Shown: piece by piece, positions 24,331-35,700 of the stretch
Layout: each line of letters begins with the position of its first letter
Position numbering within the stretch: the first letter of the stretch is position 1
NCBI GenBank assembly: GCA_021397835.1
Contig: JAJFZO010000344.1
Coordinates: 744,001-808,000, forward strand
Length of the DNA stretch: 64,000 nucleotides
Source: Moringa oleifera
Taxonomy: Eukaryota; Streptophyta; Magnoliopsida; Brassicales; Moringaceae
Direction of reading: 5' to 3'
Program-made: the position numbers and the translations under genes
Notes under the pieces: model-generated
Database searches by the model: none
What the model saw: only the letters and a program-made list of their open reading frames with translations
What the model was told of the DNA's origin: nothing

Positions 24331-25020
24331 TTACATAAGCAAATGCTTAAAAATTTACTATTTTCGTATATGGGATATTTTTGTCACGTTTGTCAATGAT
24401 GTCTGTTAAAAATTTTATAACATAATATCCACACTCAGTATTTAAAGGTTGATGTGGACACTACATTAAAAATTTTTAATTATTATATTTCATAAACTAA
24501 ATAAAACTAATATTATATATTGGTTTAAATATACATAACTTAGTAGAAATACTCCTAGGAATGCACTTACCACTTGATTCATTGATAACTTGAAACATTT
24601 TAAAAGAGCTGCCAATAGAAAATTATCAATAATTTTAAGAGTAAAAAATAATACATGCTAACATAAATTAAAATATTTTCACTTATATGAACATAAGTTG
24701 ATCTACTTTTTGATGAGAACCATGGTTCAAAGACCAAAAATGTTATACACAAAAGTACGAGGCTCGACAACCATCAACATCTAATGATGTCTACACTATC
24801 AAAAATAAATGTAAAAAACATTGTAAACAAATTAAACTATTAATAATTTCAAATAGTATTAAGACTTACCTCAAGTTATCCGAAAATATCACTATTCTTC
24901 TGTTATATGGATCTATCATTCTATTGGTAAGGTGACGGACTTGGGTGTTTATACTTGTAGACATCCTATATAATAGATTGATCAGCAAATACAAAATACT
25001 TTTCCAAGCCAAGTACAACT
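24331..25020 (-). pseudogene. Ulp1 (C48) exons in CACTA B
   Basis: The first visible exon (about 25020-24870, minus) reads HLTNRMIDPYNRRIVIF and ends at a consensus donor (GAG/GTAAG; exon ends at 24870). The next exon reads LMVVEPRTFVYNIFGL, with the catalytic His retained (24786-24784) but the following Trp changed to TAG (24783-24781). The last reads CPHQPLNTECGYYVIKF, with the catalytic Cys intact (24433-24431). The FDP motif has become FGL, so Asp is lost. A SUMO-protease-like fold is inferred from the HW, FDP and ECGYY motifs and their spacing. Confidence 0.78.
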
Positions 25021-25319
25021 AAATCTATATAAATTTTACTCAAATAATAAAATGAGTAAAAAAAACAAAAATATGATGCAGCCAAACAATAATAAACCAA
25101 TAAAAATTCTAAACACATACGTGCACAATTATATTAGACATTTATGTACAAATTACACGCAACCAAAAATTTAATGAATTAATTGACATTTGTACTTAAT
25201 ATATATTTAACTTAATTAGCATACAATTAATTAATTAGCTAAATAACAAATGATTAGTTAGTATATAATTAAATAAATAATATAAAACTAATGAAATATT
25301 AATTAATTAAAATTTAAGT

Positions 25320-25790
25320 AAATGATTTATAATTAATTAGTTAATTAATACATAGTCAATTAATTAACATCTAATTAATTATTTTATAAAAACTAATAAA
25401 TTAACTAAAATTTACTTATTTACTTTAAAAGGCATCAAATTAGTTAATTAAAATGTTAATAAATGATTAATAGCTAATTAGTTATTTAATACATAATCAA
25501 TTAATTAATATCTAATTAATTCCTTTACAAGCACTAGTAAATTAATTAAAATTTAAATAATATTTAATTATTTGCTTTACAAGCATCAAATTAATTAATT
25601 TAAATTTAAATAAATAATTAATACCTAATTAGTTAATTAATACATAGTCAATGTTTAATTAACATCTAATTAATTACTTTACAAGCATCTAACTAGCTAG
25701 TAAATTAATTAAAATTTAGATAATATTTAATTATTTACTATACAATCATCTAGTTAATTAATTATCTATTTAAAATTTAACTAATATTAA
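25320..25790. repeat. AT-rich tandem repeat inside CACTA B (about 140-150 bp period)
   Basis: Units beginning near 25335, 25476 and 25627 share AATTAGTTAATTAATACATA, then ATCTAATTAATT and a TTTACAAGCATC-like segment. They diverge by small indels. Confidence 0.7.
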
Positions 25791-26394
25791 ATTAAGTTAA
25801 TTACAAAATCAATATAAATTTTATAAAATATACCAATTAATCTTACCTAACAAAATTTATTCAAATATAAATTGATCAAAACATAAATTCATTTAACTAA
25901 TATCTACTTAATTCATCAAAATATAAATTCATGTAACTAACATTTACTTAATTTATTCATTAATATAAAAATCATAAAAATTATCAAATAATAAATTCAT
26001 CAATACATACTTATTCATACCTAATATTCATTCAAATATAATTACAAAAAAACCCAAATTTCACTAATAAAAATTCACCAAACATACCTAATGAAGAAAA
26101 TCTTAAAATAATATACATTCTCAATTTATTCTTCAAATCAAAATCAAACGAAATAATTGTGAAAAAAACTTTCATAAAAAAATTTTGAATCTACCGAAAC
26201 ACTTTCATGTTTAAATGCCAAAGATGAAGAACAAATGGAGGGGCAGGGTTTGGCTTCGCATTTTGGAGATTGAGACAAATGGGAGAAGAAGGACAAGAAG
26301 AGAACAATGGAGGGGGAGAGATGTGTGTGCGGGCCGGGTGGCTACTTCTCCAAAAGTGGCTGCTGCTACGTTTGGAGGAGAAAATGATAGTTAG

Positions 26395-26700
26395 TTTAAA
26401 AGGCTTGGTGCAAGCCTTTAATGGCTATTCCAGCAGAATTTTCATTAACGGTTGTGTAGTTTAAGCCTTTAACGACAGTTCTTGTGGAACTTTCGTTTAA
26501 GGCTTTAATCATTCAAGTATTTAACATCAGTTCCCATGGCAATTGACATTAAATGTTGCCTTTTAATGTCAGTTAATGGTAAATGACGTTAAAAGTGTGA
26601 TAAATCCTACTCTAATGTCAGTTTTAGAAGACTTAACATTAAAAATTGTTAAAGATGCTTTTAATAACAGTTCTTTTAAAAGCTATCATTAAATCACTGT
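26395..26700. repeat. Right subterminal array of CACTA B
   Basis: Variants of TTTAATGACAGTTC and its complement lie in inverted orientation relative to the left array. The open frame at 26270-26464 spans the inner edge of this array and is not considered a gene. Confidence 0.82.
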
Positions 26701-26729
26701 TACTTATTATAATTTTTATAGTAAGGTGC

Positions 26730-27439
26730 TTTAGAATAGGTAAATTGCTAGAGACAAGAACAAGTGAATCTAGTTTAGAGAGTATGCCTTACTAGAATAG
26801 GGAGAGCATAGAGTTTCTAAGTGAAGACAAGCGCAACTATCTATTTCATATTCTCCGTATTAGCAAGGCAGGTCCACTATAAAAGCCTACATATTAAAAG
26901 TTCTTAAGAATGAGAAAGCAGACCAAAAGACTATTCCATAACCGACTCTTGTTGTTAAATCAAAGGGTTTGGCTTATATCAGGCTCTAAAAGAGTTTTCT
27001 TCGAGCTAGCAATCTTTCTATCTTTTTGGGTTGCATGCCTAAGACAATGTTTTTTGTACATTAAGATGAATTGATCTTCACTATTGCGCCTCTTCCTTGT
27101 ACTAGTTGATGTTACGACTATGCCTAATATGAGTTTGTTCTTACCCTAGATAGCTTCAAGGTTCTCGTCGATCGATTGTAAAGGGTTCAACCGCTAAACT
27201 TGCTTATGCATCACTTTGATCGAGTGTTATTTCTATAAAAAAGATTTAGCAAGAAAAACTAGAATTTGCTACAATTGAGATTGCCTTGGCTTTGTAGGCA
27301 CATGAGGAAGCGATCTAACCTCTTTTCAATTGAAATCCCAATCAAAGATAAGTTTTACCAAGGCTAGGATCTGAAAGAGAAGATTCACTTGTCAAATTTC
27401 AAAGTGACATTCTTCCATTATAATCTAAAATTGAATGAC
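26730..27439. other. Mitochondrial-type DNA right of CACTA B
   Basis: This directly continues the NUMT sequence interrupted by CACTA B and has similar composition. No gene recognised. Its right limit is set where similarity between the two MULEs begins and is uncertain by tens of bases. Confidence 0.55.
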
Positions 27440-30400
27440 TTCCTTTATGGTGATACTATAGGTTTGAGCATGTCAACCGATTATGTCCATATTGGCTATA
27501 CCTAAAACATTTCTTTTATCGTGTCCTTTCCCCACTAGAGGGTATTCTTTGCTTCTTTGAATGACCCACATGCTTACCATTATTCAGCGGTAATACAACA
27601 ACCTTTCTGATGTCTTCAGGCACATTCCAATCAGACTTATCACCAACTAGATAGATTGGCTCAGTGTATGCTGCTATTAAGTGCTGTTGCTTATAATAGT
27701 CAAAACAAAGTTATAAAATCAATGTTACATTTCCTATAAGAAAAATGAAAAATGATGAAGTTACTAAAACAAGAATAAAAAATAAAAATATATTACTAAC
27801 AAACAATAAATGTCACTTAGATGCTGCTAGTGCATGTGTACATGACAACAGATCAGTCTGAAATTCCTTACAAGTGCAAGTACATTCCATAAGGTTAATA
27901 ATCACCTTTTTACCCTTGTTCCTGATTACAAATACATTCCAATCAATGTTAAAAGCTGTCATTTATAATGAAACTTTTCATCTTTCATTCATCAAAGAGT
28001 GGACACATTCAGTTAATTGTGCTTTTCAAATCTTGGCTTTCTCATGCCTATTATAAAACCAACGTTGTATCATATCTCTAATGAATTTCAATAGAGCTAT
28101 GACTAGCATCTCGGGGGCAAATCAAAGACATGAATTCAAGCTTTCAGCAATATTAGTGGTCATGAGTTTGTATCATTTTCGAGGGCAATACACATGTGAT
28201 CATTTCCTCGGATCTTCCTTCATGATATATTCAAATGCTTGAGGGTGATTAGCTTATAATTTAATCATCAATTAACTAAATTCAAACTCTCGATATGCCC
28301 TTGCTATACTATAAAATATCTTAGACACTTCTTCTCTCTTGAATTTATTCTTTATATTTTGAACCATATACCAAGAACATAACCTATGACAAAAATCGAG
28401 GAAGACCTTTACAATGGCCTTTGCAATACTAGCATGATGATCCAACATAATAACTAAGTCATTAACATGACCAATAGCCTCCTTCAGTTGCTCCAAAAAT
28501 CACTCCTAAGCCTTGTAGTTTTTCGAGCCACCATAACCAAATACTAGTGGGTATATCCGTTCATTTCCATCCTTACACACTGCTACAATCATAACGCCAT
28601 GGAATCTTCCTTTCAAGTGAGTGGCATCAATAGCAACAATTGGTTTAATCACTCAATAAAACCCCCTTAATGATTGTCCAAGAGCTATAAAAATACTTAA
28701 ATCGATTAGTCTCATCTTCAATGCATATGTGAGCCTTAGTTCTTGGACTAGCTATTTGCAACATGTGACAATATGATGGTAATTATTAGTATGACTTAAC
28801 TAGGTCACCATAAGTAAGAGACAATGCGTATTTTTTCGCCTTCTAAGCTTTGCTATATAAAAGTTATACGCCATATAATTCTTTCATGTCACCTATGATA
28901 TCTTTTGGCTTAATAATTCTAGCATTAGTGGATAACCATTGACTAATAATTTCTCCAATAATGGTAAAACTTGCTTGTTGATGCAACTCTTTGATTATGT
29001 AAGTGTGTGTCAAATCATAATGTCTAATTTGAAAGAATTGTCTTTGTGCAACTTTCATAGCACAAACCTTTCATGCATACTTTTTTTTCTCTACAAGCAA
29101 TCTTAAATATTGATTTGTTAGATCTGGTGACTCTAAATTCAAAGTTCTCAGTCAATGCATACATACCCAAAAATTACTTCAACTCTTTCTTACTTTGAAA
29201 AATTTGACCTCTAGTAAAGGTGTCAATCGGAGTCACTAATTCTATAGTAAGAGCAAAAACAATACTGCATAATTCAGCATCCAACACACTGTACCTCTTA
29301 TTAACACTATCACTTATATTATTGCGTGCTTCAGCGCATGCAAGTGGCACATAAGATGGGATTGAAAGTGGTGTAGAAGGCAAGCTCTCATCATCAAGCC
29401 CAACTTCCTTCTTCGATAAGTTGAGTGGACTCAATTTTTGGGATTGGATACTTACACCCAATATTATAGTCTCTTGACTCATCCAAATCGATCTCATTAG
29501 TATTCTAAGTGTTAGGAGGAGTCTCATTATGAAATAATGGTTTTATGCCAAATTTTTACCTTGAACAATTAGATGGGTTTCCATATTAAGAATTGCATCA
29601 GTAACCTCATTACTCCCAATACAATAATTTAACTAATTGACTCGTTTTGAATTTCTACCTTCATATACACCATGTGTGTTCTCAACATCATGTCGCTCCA
29701 TCAAATCCATAATTACACGGGATATTATGATATCATCATACAACATGAACTTAATATCGTCATCGTTCTCTAACTCAATTTTCACGATAGTTTCCTTAGA
29801 TCTCACTATGATGTGCAGTATATTATCATAGTTAGAAAAATTAATATCAATGCAAGATTTAGCTAAACCTAATAACTGTGCATGTGTCAAACCCTTTCAA
29901 ACAACATAACCTCGAGTTTTGATTGTCCTACCAATATACTGAAAACTTCCTCTTGACTCGGACCACTCACCATTCCAAGTTACAATAACATGAATTCTGC
30001 CATGACCATGAAAACATTTCAAAAAAGAAGCGACAATTTTAGAAAAAAGAACAAAACTACAGTTTAGTAAATAAATAACTATTTAGATAAATAAGCAATG
30101 ATATTATCTTATGTATCGATTTCATTAACGAAATATCAAATTATGAATAAAGTCATGATGGCTCACAAGATGATACGAATTTGGTGGCTAAGTCATGATT
30201 TAATCAAACATAGCACGGTTCTTTGTTCATGTTATGATATGTATGATACATCATGATTATTCTTTTAAAACACATAAAATATTTGCATTTTTAAGATACA
30301 TTATCTTTCAAATACATGCCTATTAATCTTTTGATCTACTTGAACACTTTTTGCTTTTGAAGAACAATGTATTACTAAAAATACAAGCTTGCTTGTGTAG

Positions 30401-30763
30401 ATGTTAGACATAACATAAAGAGAGCTAGACAAAATCAATTGATGACTGCTTTTGATTCCTTTTCTAGCCTTTGTTTAGGTAGATCTTAGATGCAAATAAG
30501 AAGAAAAATTTACAGAAAGAGCTTGAAGATAAAAAGAGAGAGAGCTCGATGACAGAGAGAGCTTGAAGAGTAAGAATATTAATACTATATACATCAATTC
30601 TCTCATTTCTTGAATTTATTTACTTTTTAAGGGTATTATTGTCTTTAGTATGGGTATTTTGGTCTTCATAATACATTTAAGTGTGAAAAATATAAAATTT
30701 TGTAAAGATGGTTTATTTCATAAAAAAAAGGGACATGGCATGTCAATTTTGGCAATTTCCTCT
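27440..30763 (-). mobile_element. Mutator-like element 1 (mudrA only)
   Basis: Positions 27440-30763 match 59101-62377 of MULE F: the same gene on the same strand, and the same terminal segment ending TTTTGGCAATTTCCTC at 30763. The DUF1985-Ulp1 gene of MULE F has no counterpart here, and the far end was not recognised. It abuts the right part of CACTA D and probably inserted into that element or was deleted together with its left half. Confidence 0.8.
27500..30005 (-). pseudogene. MULE transposase (mudrA-type, SWIM zinc finger)
   Basis: The minus strand starts near 30005 with VTWNGEWSESRGSFQYIGRT and KGLTHAQLLGLAKS. About 29058 gives the MuDR DNA-binding part (QFFQIRHYDLTHT). The catalytic region follows: PIVAIDATHLKGRFHGV near 28630 with the first Asp, then YPLVFGYGGSKNYKA, and LVIMLDHHASIAKAI near 28450 with the second Asp. 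After that come LCSWYMVQNIKNKFKR and, near 27870, a SWIM finger CTCKEFQTDLLSCTHALAA. MudrA proteins cut and reinsert the element. Trp codons changed to TAG (in SKNYKA-stop-E-stop-FLEQL) and frameshifts make it non-functional. Confidence 0.88.
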
Positions 30764-31008
30764 ATTTCTTAGTCTATAATTTGTGAGTTGGACTAAGCTT
30801 GTATGTCTTTGTCTGTGTGTCGATTTTGAGCTGGTAGCTAGCTACTACCAAGAGTGATTATTGTTTAATCATTTTCATGATTTCATGGGACCCACCTTTC
30901 TTTCAGGCTTTGAATTTGGACAGGTCTAGCAAGTCTTATTAACATGAAGTCACAAAAAAAAAATCTATTCCATTTTATCATACTTACTAACATTTATTTT
31001 TGCTGCAG

Positions 31009-32053
31009 AAATATTTTACATGGGACAAGGCTATGGATGGCATGGTGAAGGTCACATGAGAGGTTCGAGCTGCAGATCGATATGCTGATTTGATGTATGC
31101 ATGTTGTCATAAGGTGAAGAATAAGCCTCAATTTATCCCTGATACTGTATGTGAGCAGTGGCAAATATAATAGAACCGATCATAGTACAAATAAAAGTGT
31201 GAAACTATGTCTTGTAATCGACAAAGTGAAACAGGTGGATCCAAGTCAGGTCCCTTTCAACATAGTGCCAGTTCATATTCACTGTAGAACCATTATCGAC
31301 GCTTATTATGTATGATATTTAAATTTTTTTAAGAAATATAAGTAAAAATGTTATGATTATTTATTATGTATTTTTTCAGGCATGAGAGTTAGGTCGTGAG
31401 GCTACTCCAATAGAGCTTTTTAAACGGACTCATACTAAAAAATTTAATCCTGATAAGTTCATAGATGAGCATTCCAAAAAAGTAAATGTAAGTTTATTGT
31501 TTTTAATATTCAATAAGTAAATTTAATTTTATCTTTTTTTTTATTTTACTATTCGATTCAACTAATAAGTTAACAAAATACTTTATTTATTATAGGAACG
31601 ATTTGAAAAGTTGGTTGCCATAGCTTCTTAGCCACATGAGGAATCTTCAGATAGCTTGAGGTAAACTACAGTAAGCTTTACTATAAGGTAGTAGGTGGAA
31701 AGAAAAAGCGTTGAGTATACGGGCTTAGGAGTCAAGCCCTATCATGGTATTCAGGCGACAACTCTAGTAGTGGACGCCTTGTTGATGATGTAGCTATACA
31801 AGATATACACTCTCAAATGAAAGCTATGGAAGAGCGCATAGAGCTGGAGTGTAAGTCTATGGAGGAGTGTATGGAGAAGGAACGTAGAACTTTAGAAGAA
31901 AGATTAGAAGAAAAGCATAAGGCTAACTAGCACGATCGCATACACTTCGAGATCGAATTGCAAGAGTGCTTATAGAGAGAGGTTGATATGAATGAACGCA
32001 TCTACAGGATGGAAGCTCTCCTTTTGAGAAGCAGAACCCCCAACACTGCCTAA
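31009..32053 (+). pseudogene. Transposase_24/TNPA-like protein of CACTA D, with coiled coil
   Basis: Exons follow splice-like signals. The acceptor TGCTGCAG at 31008 is followed by KYFTWDKAMDGMVKVT, RAADRYADLMYACCHKVK and KPQFIPDTVCEQW, then NRQSETGGSKSGPFQHSAS. A second block near 31385-31490 reads ELGREATPIELFKRTHTKKF and DKFIDEHSKKVN before a GTAAGT donor. The last exon (about 31597-32053) is a charged coiled coil (MKAMEERIELECKSMEECME), ending MEALLLRSRTPNTA before TAA-TAA. The family is the CACTA accessory protein that binds subterminal repeats. Several stops (for example after VKVT and in the coil) mark it as dead. Confidence 0.82.
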
Positions 32054-32194
32054 TAATTAGATGTAATTTCTAGTTTGAATATTGTATTTTATGATAATAT
32101 AATACATAATCTTGTATTTATTATATTTGATGAATTTTAGTTTATTTTATTTTTATTCAATTATTTTAATTTATTTTTTATAAAAAATTAATTA

Positions 32195-32779
32195 TATTAA
32201 CGACAGATCCATCAATCACTAATCAGGTTGTATTGAAACCTCTGAATTTAGCGACAGATTACATATTAGTCGCTAAAATAGCGACAGACTAATATCTGTT
32301 GCTATTTTAACGACGGATTACTATTTTGTCGCTAAAATAGCGACAAATATTAGTGTGTCACTAAACTAGCGACAAAATAGAATTTGTCGCTAAAATAGTG
32401 ATAGAAGCCAATATGTCGCTATTTTAGCGACTGATATGATTCTGTCGCTATACTTAGTGACAGACATAAATCAGGCATTAATATAGCGATAAATTCTTTT
32501 GTGTCATTAAATGAATTTGTCGCCATACTTTATTCTCAGATTTTTTTTTTTGTGACTAGTTTTGCGATAGATTAATATTTGTTGCTAGTTTAGCGATAGA
32601 TCCTTAATGCTCTTTAATCTGTCACTACTTAGGGATAGATACAAAATTCAATTGTTACTTTTTCACGCGACAATAATTTCAATAACTAATTTTACCTATT
32701 ATTAATCTATCGCTAACAGATTGTTTCAATCTAGTGACAGATTCATCGGTTGCTAAATCTGATTTTTATTTTTGTAGTG
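32195..32779. repeat. Subterminal array of CACTA D (GCGACAAA/TTTGTCGC)
   Basis: More than fifteen copies of a motif around TTAGCGACAGAT or its complement ATTTGTCGCTAAAA, in both orientations and spaced about 20-40 bp apart, reaching to the right terminus. The motif differs from those of A/B/C and E. Confidence 0.9.
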
Positions 32780-32782
32780 CTA

Positions 32783-35700
32783 ATGAATGCAAGCTCGTAA
32801 GCTAAAAATCCCCTAACGGTATGAAATTAGGCTGAATCCAATCAAGTCATCTCATGAGCCAAGCTAGGGCACGAGAAATTGATCCCATCATTTCTCATCC
32901 TTATTCACGATGAGAGTGGGAGAGGTGAAGCAAAGGTTGAGGAAGTCGCTTCTACAATGCGTGAAAGTATGGACCCAAGCAAATATGCTATTTTGTTTAG
33001 CCAATCCCAAACTCTATGTATTCATGATTGATAAGAATGTGACGGGAATAGTCTTAAATGATGGAAGGAAGGATCCCCCCTCACTCGATGAACTACCTGT
33101 ACCAATCTATCTCGAAAGCATCCAGTTGATCCAGTGTGTGCTAATGACATGCCACAGCAGGCAAGTAAAAGGTCTTGTGAACGAAACTGACTGAATGGCT
33201 ATCCCTAACGTATGGCTCAGCTCACAAAGAAGAAAAGAAGAAGAAAAGAAGAATTAATTTCCTTGTGGGATTGGAATTGACTTTTTATTCGTGCTTTAGA
33301 GGTCAGTCACGGTTCTATAATCTATAATGGGACGTTTCTTAGATGTAATTTCCTAATCATCCCGCCATTCCTGACTTTAGGAAGGAATGGAGTAAAAGAC
33401 GACCTTACTTTCCTCTAAAGAAAAAAAAACCTAAATTCTGATCGAGAAACCACTGTAAATAGGTACTCCCTTGTTGGAGATCCTTTACTAAACCTCTAGA
33501 AAGCCATCTCTTCTACATTTTGCTTTTCTGTGCAAGGCTCTTTCAGAGTGGAATCAATTTTGCTAATGTGCATGGAGTTTAGATGAAATCAGGGCAGACC
33601 TTACGGCTGCTGTCAGCCATGCCGCTGTAGAATTGAGGGTTCATAACAACTTTGATAACTTTCTATGAGAGATAGCAGATCATCCACTCTTCCCTAAAGT
33701 AAAGTAGGTTAGCATTCAAAAGTTGCATCAATTGCCTAGGTTTGTAGAAAAAAATGAATTAAAAAATAAGTGCCACAGCAGTAGCTTTTAAGATGGTAGC
33801 CGAGGCTAGGATTTGGGAAGGATATATATGAGAGTAAGTCTGAAGAGAAAGAGCCTTCCTATTTGCTGTTCTAGACCTAGGTTTAAAAACTTATTCAGCT
33901 ATCACTTCCTAGATGGAGCTCTGAAAGGGGACCTATGAATGCGTTGGCTCTACGCCGTATATACCACCGTATAATGGAGTATTTAGCTATGTAATAACTT
34001 TCTTAAGTGTTATGGCCTATTTTTTAGCACATGTATTACTTTAAGAAATTGGTTATGAGCAAGGAAGCATTTGAGTTGGCACGTAAGGTTAAGGGGTGGT
34101 GCATGTTTTCAATAGCTTTTCCAATCTCATCATATGTTTGATAGATCTGAATCTTGTATTTACGGGCATGGACGGATCCTTCCGCCCTAACCTAACCCCT
34201 TCTCTTAAAAAAGCTTTGATATTTTCACTTGTTTATCTAATGAATGTTTATTTATATCATTAATGTTGATAGTTATAGAGAGATGGATAATAATGGCAGA
34301 TAAGAGTATTCCTTTCTTAGGCCAAGATGGTCTCTTTCTTCCCCTATTCTTATCCTTCCCACTACTGTTGATGGAGAAGCATTGAGCAAGGCAAGGAGTT
34401 GAGACAATCTTAGCTACAATCTCTGTTCTTAGTGTCTTCCTCTGCTCTGCATAGTTGTGCATCGAGGGAGCACCTATGGCGTTAGTAAAGGTATACGCTA
34501 GGTAGTTATAAGGCAATACCATTAAGGAAGTTGATTAAGACATATGTTTTTGACGACCGATAACGAAGGGATTACTAATGATGAAATATACGAAAAATGG
34601 CAAAGGTCATATTCTCCTTAACCTCTCGGACCCATACGTCTCTTTTAGGCATGATAAGGCTTACTTTGTTCTTTAGGCTTAAGGCGTGTTCTTAGACTCC
34701 AATTGATGCCAAAAAAATCCATCAAAAAAGTCGATGCTAGCGTAAAGCATTCCCTAGAAAGAAAATAAGGCTAACACAAAGGCTAACAACTCAAGCAATC
34801 TATCATTCTCTATGTTAAAGAAACACGGGAAGCAGAGGCGCGGTTCAAGGGCACTGGGTAGCAAAAATTCCAAATGAGGGATTAGAGGGGTAGCTTTATC
34901 TTTTGTTTGAGATTGGGCGGCCTTCCTTATTCATACTCCGTACAAACAACAAAATTAGACTAAAAAGGTATTTAAAGCTAAGTATGCTGCTTAGTTTCGT
35001 AGCTCCAATTCCAAATTGTCCATATCATTGAAAACTTGTGATTCTCGTCAACTCAACTACTTTCTTTCAGCAGCTAGTTGGGTGAGAAGTAGGACAAAGA
35101 TCTCAATCAAAATCAGAGAATTTCTCGCTTGGCACTAACACTTTATCTTTTGGATCGGATTCAACCCCGAAACTTGGTACGCAGAGGTTAAGCTTTTCTC
35201 AAGTTGTTTCTTAAAGGCAAAGTTAGTTAAAATGGCATGGTTCCTAAGCACCATTTGTCTCCAAGCCTATCTCCCACCTCTCATTGGGCTTTTGGTTCCA
35301 TTTCTTAATCGATGGGCGATTTCTAAATGCTTTGGCCTAGGAAGCGCTATGGACTAGCTTCCTTACACGCAGAGTTAGTTATAGAAGGTACAAACAGTTC
35401 AATCTAGCCAGTAAGTCGAAGTGTTAATCATAAAAAGAGCTTGTTAGTTAAGCTATTCAATGATTCCCTCTCACTTGTGCTTGTCACTTTTTTACCATGG
35501 TTGCTTGACTTCAACATTCCAGTCTACTCTTTTGCCTTTACTTGAAGTGATGGTTTAGTTTCCTTTAAAGAAATAAGGTTAGGCAAATTAACCATTAAAG
35601 AGCCATCAGTCAATCAGGCAGTTCAAGTAGTCTCTGGAAAGAAAAATGGGTCATTATCATTGTCTTGGCATCCCTGTGCAAAGGAATCAAATTAAAGAGG

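Larger units (their letters stand above)
23442..26726 (-). mobile_element. CACTA B, deletion derivative in NUMT copy 1, with target duplication
   Basis: The left terminus CACTACTATAAATAAGAG is at 23442. The right terminus, TTTTTATAGTAAGG ending at 26726, matches its complement except at two bases near the tip. TGC flanks both ends (23439-23441 and 26727-26729), a 3-bp target duplication as CACTA elements make. The element is about 3.3 kb and lacks TNP2. It keeps subterminal arrays at both ends and exons of the Ulp1-bearing gene on the minus strand, so it must have depended on a transposase from elsewhere. Mitochondrial-type sequence continues on both sides. Copy C at 46113 sits at the same site in the duplicated tract. 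Confidence 0.88.
30764..32779 (+). mobile_element. CACTA D, right part only
   Basis: The right terminus TTTTTATTTTTGTAGTG ends at 32779, followed by CTA (32780-32782), after which mitochondrial-type DNA resumes. Upstream is a dense GCGACAAA-type subterminal array and a Transposase_24-type gene on the plus strand. No CACTACAAAAAT left terminus was found in 26730-31000. The left half, with any TNP2, is therefore missing, and MULE 1 lies where it should be. Confidence 0.8.
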
